Shown in pieces: positions 26,633 to 35,685 of a DNA stretch of 64,000 nt; position 1 is the stretch's first letter, and the number at the start of each line of letters is the position of its first letter. The notes beneath the pieces were generated by a model. It saw nothing but the letters and a program-made list of their open reading frames with translations, did no database searches and was not told where the DNA came from. Source of the DNA: Ollibium composti (GTDB lineage Bacteria; Pseudomonadota; Alphaproteobacteria; Rhizobiales; Rhizobiaceae); assembly GCF_004801285.1 (NCBI RefSeq), contig NZ_SSNY01000003.1:1-64000 (forward strand). Direction: 5' to 3'. The position numbers and the translations under genes are program-made.

Positions 26633-27865
26633 ATGCCGGAGCCATTAGCAGGAGCCTCGCAGGAGCCGTCGCGGACGAGCCGGACCGCCTTCCGCTTCGT
26701 TCTGCTTGTCGGCGTATTGAGCTTCTTCGCCGATTTCACCTACGAGGGCGCGCGCGGCATCCTCGGACCCTACCTAGCGTTGCTGGGCGCCAGTGCGACG
26801 GTCGTTGGCCTCGTCACCGGATTCGGCGAACTGCTCGGTTACGGCTTGCGTCTGGTCTCGGGCCGCTGGGCCGACGCGACAGGGAAGTTCTGGCCCATCA
26901 CCATCTTCGGCTACGTCGTGCAGATGACCTCGGTTCCGGCCCTCGCGTTCACGCACACATGGCCGCAGGCGGCCGCCCTCATCATCCTGGAGCGCGTCGG
27001 CAAGGCGATCCGCAATCCGCCTCGCGACGTGATGCTGTCACACGCCGCCGGCCAGGTCGGCGGTTATGGATGGGTGTTCGGCGTTCATGAGGCGATGGAC
27101 CAGTTCGGCGCGATGTTCGGCCCGCTCGCGATCGCCGCGATCCTGGCGCATCGCGGCAGCTATCACGAAGCCTTCGCCGTGCTTCTGGTTCCGGCACTGA
27201 TCAACCTTGCCCTGGTCGGCGTGGCACGATGGCTATATCCGCGGCCGCAGGACATGGAGTCGGTACCACCGTCCGTCGACACGCAAGGGTTGCCACGCAT
27301 TTTCTGGATCTACCTTGCCGGTGCGGCTCTCGTCGCCGCAGGATTCGCCGACTATCCGCTGATCGCCTATCACTTCAGCAAGGCAGGCGTCGTGCCGGGC
27401 GACTGGATCGCCATCTTCTACGCTGTTGCCATGGGCGTCAGCGGCGCCGGATCGCTGGCGTTCGGGCGGCTGTTCGACCGCTTCGGATTCAAGGTGGTTA
27501 TCGCCCTGACCCTGATCTCCGCCTTGTTCGCGCCGCTCGTCTTCCTTGGCGGTTTCTGGATCGCGATGCTTGGCGCCGCTCTCTGGGGCATCGGCATGGG
27601 CGTGCACGAATCCATCATTCCGGCCGCGGTCGCGCCGATGGTGCCAATGCAGCGGCGGGCTTCGGCCTTCGGGCTGTTCACGGCGGGTTACGGCATTTTC
27701 TGGTTCGCCGGAAGCGCGGCCATCGGCATCCTCTATGACGCGTCGGTGACGGCTGCCATCGCGTTCTGTCTCGCCGCCGAACTGGCTGCCGTACCGATCT
27801 TCATCCGGGTAGGGCGGCAATACGACGCCGATTTCCTGCGAACCTCGGCAAGCGGCCACCGATGA
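26633..27865 (+). CDS. MFS transporter
   Basis: 410 aa, about 12 membrane segments. Begins with a cytoplasmic tail then LLVGVLSFFADFTYEGARGI; contains the MFS loop 2-3 type motif LVSGRWADATGK and the duplicate FGRLFDRFGFK. It resembles the FADFTYEGAR group of MFS permeases; substrate unknown. Third gene of the RpiR-linked operon. Confidence 0.85.
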   Translation: MPEPLAGASQEPSRTSRTAFRFVLLVGVLSFFADFTYEGARGILGPYLALLGASATVVGLVTGFGELLGYGLRLVSGRWADATGKFWPITIFGYVVQMTSVPALAFTHTWPQAAALIILERVGKAIRNPPRDVMLSHAAGQVGGYGWVFGVHEAMDQFGAMFGPLAIAAILAHRGSYHEAFAVLLVPALINLALVGVARWLYPRPQDMESVPPSVDTQGLPRIFWIYLAGAALVAAGFADYPLIAYHFSKAGVVPGDWIAIFYAVAMGVSGAGSLAFGRLFDRFGFKVVIALTLISALFAPLVFLGGFWIAMLGAALWGIGMGVHESIIPAAVAPMVPMQRRASAFGLFTAGYGIFWFAGSAAIGILYDASVTAAIAFCLAAELAAVPIFIRVGRQYDADFLRTSASGHR

Positions 27866-27917
27866 CCCGCCCACTGGGCGATCGTGCAGTTCCGAAGTCA
27901 CTGGAAGGCGATCTATA

Positions 27918-28787
27918 ATGGCTGATTTCTGCGCCTACGGGATGAACACCGGCTTCGTCGCACTTGGCTATGCCAAGGTGGCGATCCTCGGGGTAGTCCA
28001 GGGCATCACAGAATTGCTGCCCATATCCTCGACAGCCCATATGCGCGTCGTGCCGGCTCTCATGGGCTGGCCCGATCCCGGCTCGGCCTTCTCGGCGGCC
28101 ATGCAACTGGCGGCGCTGGCGGCGGTGATCAGCTATTTTTATACAGATATCCGCGCTCTCGCCATGGGCTCGACAATCGCCATCGTCAGGCGAGACTTCG
28201 CCGACCCCCATCTGCGTCTTGCGCTCAGTATCCTGATCGCCACCATTCCGATCGTCCTAGCGGGACTGGCGTTGTCGCCGGTGCTAAACGCCTGCAATTC
28301 CCCGTTGCGCGGGCTGCCGGTGATCGGCTGGGCCTGCGTTGCGATGGGAGTTCTTTTAGCAGGGGCCGAACTTTTCGCGCGCCACAGCCGCGGAACCGAA
28401 CAAGCGACTTCCATCGATGCCATCCTGGTGGGCGTCGCGCAGGTCGGCGCCCTGATCCCTGGAGTGTCGCGCTCCGGCTCCACGCTGACGGCGGCGCTGG
28501 CGCTCGGCTTCAGGCGCGAGGAGGCGGCGCGGTTTTCCTTCCTGCTTGGCATCCCGGCGATCACGCTCGCCGGATCGAAGGAGCTTTGGGAACTGCACAG
28601 ATATAACCTCGACCCGCACGGCTGGTCGGTGCTTGCGGTCGGCCTGCTCGCCGCGTCAGTGTCGGCCTTTGCCGCGATCTGGAGCCTGATGCGCATTTTG
28701 GAGCGCCATTCCGCCTGGCCGTTCGTCGTCTACCGGATGCTGCTGGGTGTGTTGCTGCTGGCCGGAACGGGTCTGGGATGGCTTTGA
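27918..28787 (+). CDS. uppP: Undecaprenyl-diphosphate phosphatase
   Basis: 289 aa, polytopic. Family motifs are clear: GVVQGITELLPISSTAHM (residues about 25-42) and PGVSRSGSTLTAALALG. It recycles undecaprenyl diphosphate to the monophosphate carrier for peptidoglycan synthesis. It looks like an accessory copy: it sits in the RpiR-linked cluster, and its reaction is a phosphoryl hydrolysis that fluoride could affect. 52 bp after the MFS gene. Confidence 0.9.
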   Translation: MADFCAYGMNTGFVALGYAKVAILGVVQGITELLPISSTAHMRVVPALMGWPDPGSAFSAAMQLAALAAVISYFYTDIRALAMGSTIAIVRRDFADPHLRLALSILIATIPIVLAGLALSPVLNACNSPLRGLPVIGWACVAMGVLLAGAELFARHSRGTEQATSIDAILVGVAQVGALIPGVSRSGSTLTAALALGFRREEAARFSFLLGIPAITLAGSKELWELHRYNLDPHGWSVLAVGLLAASVSAFAAIWSLMRILERHSAWPFVVYRMLLGVLLLAGTGLGWL

Positions 28788-28880
28788 CGTGTCGAAACCG
28801 AGGCGATCCAATTCACCGCCGCGACCCGCATCTTGAAACCGCGTGCCAGCCACGCTACGTTCCCTTGACGCATTGATTGA

Positions 28881-28928
28881 CAGCGGTGGAGTTCGCTGAC
28901 AACCGCCTCGGGCCGATGACTCCTGCTC
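28881..28928 (+). promoter_or_regulatory. Fluoride riboswitch 4 (GGTGG variant)
   Basis: AGCGGTGGAGTTCGCT, ACAACCGCC, then GGCCGATGACTCCTGCTC. The stem is AGCG/CGCT and the usual GATGG is GGTGG, so either a natural variant or a weakened aptamer. CTCC...CTCAC can fold on GTGAG...GGAG, hiding the Shine-Dalgarno of the MutS-like gene. Confidence 0.8.
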
Positions 28929-28950
28929 ACTCTGTGAGTTGGAGAAGGCC

Positions 28951-30648
28951 GTGGAACAGAAAGTCTCCGAGGCGCGCAGCAAGCCGCGTCGCAAAATCCC
29001 CACTGGTAGCGAAGCTTCCGTCGGCAATGCCGCAGGAGCGAACGCCTTGCGCAAACAGGCCCCTGGCACGGATGCCGGGGAACCGTCTCATGGCGAGGGA
29101 TCGCGAGGGGACCAGAGCTTCGAGAGCATCCTATTTGCTCGCTCTGGGACCTATCCCGATGCCGCGGATGCCACTGAACCATCGTGTTTCGGCGACCTCA
29201 ATCTCGACCAGGTGGTGGCTTCCGTTACGGCGAACCGTGCCGAATACAACCTGAAGGGTTTCTTCCACACCAACCTGCTAGAGGTCGACGACGTCGCCTA
29301 CCGCCACGAGGTCATGAGGGACCTCGAGCGCAATGAGATGCGCGACTGCGTCCTCGCCTTCGCCCAGGCGATGAAGACGATGCGAGAGCATTTCGCGCAG
29401 ATGGAGAAGATCTTCGTCCCGATCCAGAAGCAGGCCTGGTTCCTGGACGCCGTCGACATCTATTCGAGGGGCGTGCTGGACCTGACCGAGGCGCTCGGCC
29501 GGAGCGAGCCGAGATCACGCGGATTGCGGGGCTTGCTCGGCTGGCTGCGCGGCTATGTCGCCTCCAAGGACTTCCCAGCCATGCGGTCGTTCATCGAAAC
29601 GCTCCAAGCCGATTTCGCGAAAATCCGCTATTGCGTCTACATTCGCGGCGAGGGTTTCGTCGTCCATCGATACGAAGGCGAGAACGACTACAGCGCCGAG
29701 ATCGAGCAGACTTTCAGGAAGTTCCAGCAGGGATCGGCCAAGAGCTATCTGACGAAAATCCACGACTACGTCGAGATGAACCACATCGAGGCGAAAATCC
29801 TCGAATTCGTATCGCTGCTTTTCCCGGATCCGTTCAAGCGTCTCGCCGAATTCTGCAGGACATATCAGAACGCCTATCTGCCGGCGCTCGTGGCCCGGTT
29901 CGACCGCGAGGTGCAGGTCTACCTTTCCTATCTCGAATACATCGACCGCCTGCGGCCGCTCGGCCTGAAGTTCTGCTATCCGGAGCTGTCGAAGACGGAC
30001 AAGTCGCTGCTGTGCCGGGAAGGATTCGACATCGCTCTCGCCACGAAGCTGGCCGCCGACGATACCGTCGTGGTCACCAACGACTTCGAGCTTTCCGAAG
30101 ACCAGCGAGTGATCGTGGTCTCCGGCCCCAACCAGGGCGGCAAGACGACGTTCGCGCGGATGTTCGGGCAGCTTCACCATCTTGCCTCTCTCGGCTTTCC
30201 GGTGCCTGGCAAGAAAGCCAAGCTGTTCCTGCCGGACAACATCCTGACCCATTTCGAGCGGGAGGAAGACCTCGAAAACCTGAGCGGCAAGCTGCAGGAC
30301 GACCTCAAGCGCGTCCACGACATCCTCGACGTCGCGAGCGGCCGCAGCATCGTCATCATGAACGAGATCTTCACCTCGACCACGCTTCAGGATGCCACGT
30401 TCCTGAGCCGCAGGATCATGCGCAAGATCATTGCGCTGGACGCGTTGTGCGTGTGGATAACCTTCATCCATGAACTGGCGTCGTTCTCGAAGGAGACCGT
30501 CAGCATGATGAGCATGGTGGTGCCTGAAGACCCGGCGCAGCGCACCTTCAAGGTCGTGCGCGCGCCTGCCAGCGGCCGTTCCTACGCCATGTCCATCGCC
30601 GAGAAGTACCGATTGACCAGCGATGACCTGGAGGGACGTCTGCCATGA
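28951..30648 (+). CDS. MutS-like ATPase, type A, copy 1
   Basis: 565 aa. The C-terminal MutS-type ABC ATPase has Walker A GPNQGGKT at 392-399, then the signature region FEREEDLENLSGKLQDDL. The Walker B Asp is replaced: IVIMNEIFTSTT (N471-E472). The mismatch-binding N-domain of MutS1 is absent; the first 100 residues look disordered and the middle is helical. GTG at 28951 has GGAGAAGG upstream. It overlaps its partner by 4 bp. A function in fluoride stress is not established by sequence. Confidence 0.85.
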   Translation: MEQKVSEARSKPRRKIPTGSEASVGNAAGANALRKQAPGTDAGEPSHGEGSRGDQSFESILFARSGTYPDAADATEPSCFGDLNLDQVVASVTANRAEYNLKGFFHTNLLEVDDVAYRHEVMRDLERNEMRDCVLAFAQAMKTMREHFAQMEKIFVPIQKQAWFLDAVDIYSRGVLDLTEALGRSEPRSRGLRGLLGWLRGYVASKDFPAMRSFIETLQADFAKIRYCVYIRGEGFVVHRYEGENDYSAEIEQTFRKFQQGSAKSYLTKIHDYVEMNHIEAKILEFVSLLFPDPFKRLAEFCRTYQNAYLPALVARFDREVQVYLSYLEYIDRLRPLGLKFCYPELSKTDKSLLCREGFDIALATKLAADDTVVVTNDFELSEDQRVIVVSGPNQGGKTTFARMFGQLHHLASLGFPVPGKKAKLFLPDNILTHFEREEDLENLSGKLQDDLKRVHDILDVASGRSIVIMNEIFTSTTLQDATFLSRRIMRKIIALDALCVWITFIHELASFSKETVSMMSMVVPEDPAQRTFKVVRAPASGRSYAMSIAEKYRLTSDDLEGRLP

Positions 30649-32174
30649 AAGCGTTTCTCATGCATGCGGGCCGCGACTTCGACCTGAAGGCACCTTTGCC
30701 GTGGAATGCGGAAGCCCTGGTCCAGGACCTGGAACTGGACACGCTGTTCGACGCCATGGCCGACGGCGACGAATTTCTGCGCGAAGTCGCCCGCGTCGCC
30801 CTCCTGACGGGCGGAGGCAACGACATCGACACGATGCGCTACCGACAGGCGGCGTTGCAGGACTCCCTGCGGAATCCCCAGGCGGTAAGGCAGATCTACG
30901 GAAGCGTCGTCGGCACAATAACGGGCCGGCGCACCCGGGGCGGGCTCATGTGGCTCGGCAACTATCCCGGCGCCATCCTCAGCCGGTCGGTCGAACTGCT
31001 GGAGGCGCAGGTGGCGGGTCTGCGCGAACTGAGACATCTCTGCGAGGCGAACGCCGGCAGGTTCCGTTCGCCGGCCTTCTCGACCCTCTTCGAGATGCTT
31101 CAACGCGAGCTCACCGACGAGTACCTGCAAACGGTGGAAGGCCATCTCAAGGAGCTGAAGTTCCGCGACGGCGTGCTCGTCAGCGCCGAGTTCGGGGAAG
31201 GACTCAAGGCGAGAGACTACGTCCTGCGGAACGCCCTGGCCGAGCACCGCAACTGGCTGCAACGCCTATTCGGGCCGAAGCAAGAGGCTTACACCTTCAA
31301 CCTGCATCCTAGGGACGAGGCGGGAGCGCGGGCGCTAAGCGAGTTGCGTGACCGAGGCATCAACATTGCAGCAAACGCCGTCGCCCAGTCCGCCGAGCAC
31401 ATACTGAGCTTCCTGACCATGCTGCGCACCGAACTGGCCTTCTATGTCGGATGCCTCAACGCACACGACCATCTGGAGGCCAAGCAGGAGCCCACGGTGA
31501 TGCCCGATCCTTCGAAACCGGACGAGCGTCTCTATCGCTTCGACGGGCTTTACGACGTCTGCCTTTCGTTGCGCACCGAAAAGCGGGTCGTGGGAAACGA
31601 CCTAGCCGCCGACGGCACGCTGCTCGTCATCGTCACGGGCGCCAACACGGGCGGCAAGTCCACCTTCCTGCGAAGCGTCGGCCTCGCCCAGGTGATGATG
31701 CAGGCCGGGATGTTCGTGCCTGCGACGTCCTTCGCCGCGAACGTCTGCGACGCGGTCGTCACCCACTTCAAGCGGGAGGAGGACACGGCGATGAACAGCG
31801 GCAAGTTCGACGAGGAGCTCAACCGCATGGACGAGATCGTCGGCCATCTCACGTCGAACTCGCTCGTGCTCTTCAACGAATCCTTTGCCGCGACCAACGA
31901 GCGCGAGGGCTCGGAGATCGCGGGCATGATCGTCGACTCGCTGCTGCGGCATCGGATCAAGTCGCTTTTCGTCACCCACCTCTACGAATTCGCGCATAGC
32001 TTCGTCGGCCGCGATCCGAAACGGATCGCGTTCCTGAGGGCCGAGCGGCGCGAGGACGGGACGCGCACGTTCCGCATCATTCCCGGAGAACCGCTGCGGA
32101 CCAGTTTCGGCGAGGATCTCTACGGCCGTTTCTTCCCCGGCGAGCCTCTGGAAGACGACAAGGACGCCGCATGA
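30645..32174 (+). CDS. MutS-like ATPase, type B, copy 1
   Basis: 509 aa. MutS-family ATPase with Walker A GANTGGKS at 332-339, signature HFKREEDTAMNSGKFDEELN and Walker B LVLFNESFAATNE (N411-E412 in place of D-E). Starts MKAFLMHAGRDFDLK. No mismatch-recognition or endonuclease domain. It follows type A with an ATGA overlap, so the two probably form a heterodimeric ATPase, as MutS-type ATPases dimerise through these domains. The pair recurs at 40471-43694. Confidence 0.85.
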   Translation: MKAFLMHAGRDFDLKAPLPWNAEALVQDLELDTLFDAMADGDEFLREVARVALLTGGGNDIDTMRYRQAALQDSLRNPQAVRQIYGSVVGTITGRRTRGGLMWLGNYPGAILSRSVELLEAQVAGLRELRHLCEANAGRFRSPAFSTLFEMLQRELTDEYLQTVEGHLKELKFRDGVLVSAEFGEGLKARDYVLRNALAEHRNWLQRLFGPKQEAYTFNLHPRDEAGARALSELRDRGINIAANAVAQSAEHILSFLTMLRTELAFYVGCLNAHDHLEAKQEPTVMPDPSKPDERLYRFDGLYDVCLSLRTEKRVVGNDLAADGTLLVIVTGANTGGKSTFLRSVGLAQVMMQAGMFVPATSFAANVCDAVVTHFKREEDTAMNSGKFDEELNRMDEIVGHLTSNSLVLFNESFAATNEREGSEIAGMIVDSLLRHRIKSLFVTHLYEFAHSFVGRDPKRIAFLRAERREDGTRTFRIIPGEPLRTSFGEDLYGRFFPGEPLEDDKDAA

Positions 32175-32329
32175 TCGCGGCGTCTCGCCTTGCCTGGGCC
32201 ACAGGCGCCGTTACGGATGTCGTGGGCCGTCTCCGCCTTCGCGGGGAGACCTTCAGGCAGTGGCTGACGCTCTCCCTTGCCGCGTCGCCGGTTGTCGGTC
32301 TTAGGCTTTTCTGCTACTCCTTTCTGACG

Positions 32330-32380
32330 AGGGGATGGAGTCCCCCTTGAACCGCCGAAAGGCTGATGACTCCTGCTGCG
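32330..32380 (+). promoter_or_regulatory. Fluoride riboswitch 5
   Basis: GGGGATGGAGTCCCCC, TTGAACCGCC, then GGCTGATGACTCCTGC: near-consensus, stem GGGG/CCCC. Downstream GCGGGAG can pair with CTCCTGC (one G-T wobble) and lies just before the GTG/TTG starts at 32401/32404. Confidence 0.92.
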
Positions 32381-32400
32381 CCGGTGCGCCGCGGGAGAAC

Positions 32401-33198
32401 GTGTTGAACCCGCCGCGAGGGCGGGTTGCCAGGCTCCTCTCCTGCGACGCTCCCGTTCTTGCGGAAACCGAAGGCGCCGCCGTCAGGGTTCAGGACGGCG
32501 ACGGGAGCGAGGTCGCAATGAGTCCCTCTGCCAGGAACGGGCGGGTGCCGCACGGCGTTGACTGTCCCACGCCTTCCGAACTGTCCGCGATCGAACTCCG
32601 TTACGGCGATCTTTTCTCGATGCTGACAGATTTGGGGTTCCGGGGCGACTCCAGCAGGAAGACCTTCAACGACTACATCAAATCGCTGCGGAGAATTGGG
32701 CTCCCCGTCACGGCGTCGAAAGCTCCCCGCCGCGGCCGCCAGATCATTTACAGCTACGAGAACGTCATGGATCTCGCGTTGGCGCTGACGCTGAGAGTCT
32801 ATCACGTCATCCCGGACGCGGTCGTAAAGGCACTGGTCGAAGCCCGGGACGAACTGCATCCAATCTACCGCACGGCTTACCGGGATCGCAGATCGGGCCT
32901 CGGGGAGCCGATGCTCCTGACGGCTAATGGCGAGCGGCTCGAGCTTTCCGGCGTTTTCCTCGACCTCAACATCGAATATGCCGCCGGCCGCCTCCTGCGC
33001 TTCGGTCCGCCTCAGGCTTTGAACCCATTTCAGGCGGTGCAGCGCTTCGCGCAAGCCGACAATATGGCGCGATCGTTCCTGCCCATCCCCATCTCCGCGC
33101 TTGCGGAAAGAGTATTCGAACTCTGTCGACATCATCCGGCCGACGCCGGCCGCGGACAGGTTGCAGGCCTGATCCGGAACTCTGAGCGGATCGCCTGA
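32401..33198 (+). CDS. Hypothetical protein with a possible MerR-like N-domain
   Basis: 265 aa from GTG 32401, or 226 aa from ATG 32518 (GGAG upstream). I prefer 32401 because its Shine-Dalgarno is the element complementary to the riboswitch 3' strand. The segment FSMLTDLGFRGDSSRKTFND then IKSLRRIGLPV and the basic RRGRQIIYSYENVMDLALAL recall a winged-helix DNA-binding domain. No effector domain recognised. It precedes a Usp gene by 1 bp, so it belongs to the same fluoride-controlled operon. Confidence 0.6.
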   Translation: MLNPPRGRVARLLSCDAPVLAETEGAAVRVQDGDGSEVAMSPSARNGRVPHGVDCPTPSELSAIELRYGDLFSMLTDLGFRGDSSRKTFNDYIKSLRRIGLPVTASKAPRRGRQIIYSYENVMDLALALTLRVYHVIPDAVVKALVEARDELHPIYRTAYRDRRSGLGEPMLLTANGERLELSGVFLDLNIEYAAGRLLRFGPPQALNPFQAVQRFAQADNMARSFLPIPISALAERVFELCRHHPADAGRGQVAGLIRNSERIA

Positions 33199-33199
33199 A

Positions 33200-34060
33200 A
33201 TGGGAAAAACCGCCGCTCGAGACACCGAAACCACCTTTGCCGGGCCCAGGGTCACGAGGATCTTGGCGGTTCTCGAAGAAGCGCAGACGGCGCGGCAATG
33301 CCTTGCGCTTGCCGCCGAAGCCGCAAGGATCGAACTCGGCGCGACCTTGACGGCGCTGCACGTCGAGGCCGATCCGTCCCATATCTTCAGTTCGCCCGAG
33401 GAAGTCTCGCTTCAGCGCCTGCGCGTTCCGGAGGAGGGGACTTCACGCGACCGCGCCACGCGCGTTCGCCAGGCATTCGACCAGTGGATTGCCTTCAGCG
33501 GTTCGGAGGCTGCCCGCTACCTTCATCAGGTCGGTCCCGTGGAGGCCACGCTCGACCGTGAAGCGGAGGCAGCGGACTTGATCGTCGTCGCCCGTCCGCA
33601 CAATCTCGATTCCGGCGACGCGCTCCACGCAGCCCTGTTTGACACCCACAAGCCTGTCCTGTTCGTCCCGGATGGCTCGGTGCGACGCCACGCCTTTACC
33701 GAACATCTGGCGGTGGTCTGGCGGCTGGAAGTGCCGACTAGACGAGCGCTTCGCTACGCGATGCCCTGACTACGCGCGGCAAACAGGGTAAGCGTCATTC
33801 CGGCTAGCGAAGCCTACCCGGTCGACGAAGCGGTGGAGGCGCTTCGCAGGAACGGAATCGTTCCGGAAATATGCAGGCTTGGTCCCCGATTGCCTGGCGA
33901 GCATGCGGGCGCGCATATACTGCGCCGCGCCGACGAGGTGCATGCGAGCGGCCTTGTCATGGGAGCCTATCGGTTCGGCATGGTGCTCGAATGGCTGTTC
34001 GACAGCACGACGAACCAGATATTCGCCGCGACCAGGTTGCCTCTTCTCGTGATGCATTGA
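33200..34060 (+). pseudogene. Tandem universal stress protein 3 with an in-frame TGA
   Basis: One continuous frame from ATG 33200 to 34060 would encode about 286 aa homologous throughout to the Usp at 18120-18998, but codon 190 (33767-33769) is TGA. The sibling has Trp there (LPWLRAAR against P-stop-LRAANR), so this is a TGG to TGA change. The second half is intact and ends LFDSTTNQIFAATRLPLLVM. Either a nonsense pseudogene, a read-through gene, or a sequencing error. It follows the preceding gene by 1 bp. Confidence 0.8.
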
Positions 34061-34150
34061 AGAGGGCACGACGGTAGATGGATCGCGGCGCCTGGATTGC
34101 GGGTTGGTGCGCTCAGGTTGCTTGGTCAAGGGTTTCCGGTATGATCGAAG

Positions 34151-34201
34151 CAGGAGATGGAGTCCTCCTTGAACCGCCCCGTGGCTGATGACTCCTGCTG
34201 C
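34151..34201 (+). promoter_or_regulatory. Fluoride riboswitch 6
   Basis: GGAGATGGAGTCCTCC, TTGAACCGCC, then GGCTGATGACTCCTGCTG; stem GGAG/CTCC. The Shine-Dalgarno of the next gene, GCAGGAGG, is a perfect complement of CTCCTGC in the aptamer. Confidence 0.92.
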
Positions 34202-34241
34202 TTCAAACGTGCCGTTGTGGCCGAGCGCAGGAGGCGACCAT

Positions 34242-34892
34242 ATGGACGAACCGAGCCTTCAGGAAATTCTGTCCGACCAGATCGTCCGGCTCGTCATGCG
34301 GGCGGACAAGGTCGACGAGCGGGCCTTGAAGGCGCTTCTGGAAGAGGCCTCGACAAACATCCGCGAAGCGCGCACAGCTCCGCAGGACGACGCGGACCGT
34401 TCGCCCTCTCTCCCGCCGTCAAGCAGGAGGTATCGTCTGGGCGTTGGCATTATGCTCATGAATCGAAACGGCGCGATCTTCGTAGGCCGGCGCATGGATC
34501 GGTCGGGGGAAGCGTGGCAGATGCCGCAGGGCGGCATCGAAGAAGGCGAAAGCCCGAAGCATGCGGCGCTCCGCGAACTGCGTGAGGAACTTGGGACATC
34601 GCAGGTCGAGATCGTGACCAGCACCGATTCCTGGCTCCAGTACGATCTGCCGGACGAGGTGGTGAAACGCCGCGGTCATGAGAGCTGGCATGGCCAGACG
34701 CAGAAATGGTTCCTCATGCGATTTATCGGCGAGGATTCCGACATCGACGTTGCCGCGGAGCACCCGGAATTCTCGGAATGGAAATGGGTCTCAGCCGAAG
34801 AGCTGGTCCGGTTGATCGTCCCTTTCAAACGGCCGCTCTACGTGGCTGTCCTGAAAGAGTTCGACACCCATCTGAGAGGCAATTCACGGTAG
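34242..34892 (+). CDS. rppH: RppH-like Nudix hydrolase (RNA pyrophosphohydrolase family)
   Basis: 216 aa. Begins MDEPSLQEILSDQIVRLVMR, an extra N-terminal segment of about 60 residues, then an RppH-like core YRLGVGIMLMNRNGAIFVGR. Nudix box G-x5-E-x7-REUxEExGU is complete (GGIEEGESPKHAALRELREE). RppH removes pyrophosphate from RNA 5' ends or cleaves dinucleoside polyphosphates. Strong AGGAGG before ATG. Directly under riboswitch 6. Confidence 0.85.
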   Translation: MDEPSLQEILSDQIVRLVMRADKVDERALKALLEEASTNIREARTAPQDDADRSPSLPPSSRRYRLGVGIMLMNRNGAIFVGRRMDRSGEAWQMPQGGIEEGESPKHAALRELREELGTSQVEIVTSTDSWLQYDLPDEVVKRRGHESWHGQTQKWFLMRFIGEDSDIDVAAEHPEFSEWKWVSAEELVRLIVPFKRPLYVAVLKEFDTHLRGNSR

Positions 34893-34958
34893 CTTGATCA
34901 CCGCCGAGGGCCTGACCCGCATTGCGATGGCCACCTTGTGATGCTAGGCTCCCGGCCA

Positions 34959-35006
34959 AGGGAATGGAGTCTCCCGCAAATCGCCTCGGGCTGATGACTC
35001 CTGCTG
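34959..35006 (+). promoter_or_regulatory. Fluoride riboswitch 7
   Basis: AGGGAATGGAGTCTCCC, AAATCGCC, then GGGCTGATGACTCCTGCT; stem GGGA/TCCC, with GAATGG for GATGG. CTCCTGC can pair with GCAGGAG at about 35023, but the likely start of the next gene is 115 bp further, so the mechanism here is less clear. Confidence 0.85.
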
Positions 35007-35138
35007 TGGTGACAGTCACGGCAGGAGCGGGTTATCGCGCAAGGCGTACTTTCTCCTTCGATCACCGCAGGTTTGGCAATCGCCGCGAAGGACCGACGAT
35101 CGTCCTCGCGCGCGCCTAGGCAGAGGATGGAGAACCAG

Positions 35139-35570
35139 ATGACTACCGCCAACCCGAACTATGCAGCAGTGTACCAGCCTTACTACCTCGATGTGGCGCC
35201 GATGATCGAGGCGCTGCGGTTCCAGCCTTCGGATTTTGAATTCAAGCAAGGCTGGCTGCGCCATGTTCCCAGCCGGCATCTCTTCCGCTTCGACCGCAAG
35301 GGAAAGGTCGTCATCGACGCCCGCTGCAGTTGCACGGGCCAGGCGGTGGCCCGGGAGCAGGGGGAACAGCTCCACACCGCTTTCAAGGCCTGGCACGAAT
35401 ACTACTGGCGGCCGCTGGAGATCGACCGGGACTTCGCGTCGCATTTCGCCGAACCGAACGCCTGGGTCCGGTTGTTCCGCGACATCAGGATGGCGTGGCG
35501 CAGGTTCAGGAGGCAGGCCGCGCCCGTAACGCTTCCGTCGGAGGTCATGGGCGTGGCCCCCGCCGAATAG
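35139..35570 (+). CDS. Hypothetical protein under riboswitch 7
   Basis: 143 aa, rich in aromatics and Arg (RHVPSRHLFRFDRKGKVVID; WHEYYWRPLEIDRDF). A single CSC pair is present but no zinc motif. ATG at 35139 follows GGAGAACCAG; an upstream ATG at 35127 is possible. No family recognised; soluble. Its only clue is position, between riboswitch 7 and an ABC ATPase. Confidence 0.65.
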   Translation: MTTANPNYAAVYQPYYLDVAPMIEALRFQPSDFEFKQGWLRHVPSRHLFRFDRKGKVVIDARCSCTGQAVAREQGEQLHTAFKAWHEYYWRPLEIDRDFASHFAEPNAWVRLFRDIRMAWRRFRRQAAPVTLPSEVMGVAPAE

Positions 35571-35685
35571 CGTCAGGTCACGATCCGTCGAAACCGCCCC
35601 CATGACGCGCATTGCCGCGTAAGCGGGCAGCCGCGTCTTGCGACCGTCGCCGCCCTCGAAAGCGCGGCGACGGGGCAGGTGTCGA

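Noticed and set aside
32171..32350. 59-codon frame with ATGA overlap to the MutS-like B gene
   Set aside because: It runs into riboswitch 5, where the sequence is constrained by RNA structure, and has no protein-like motif.
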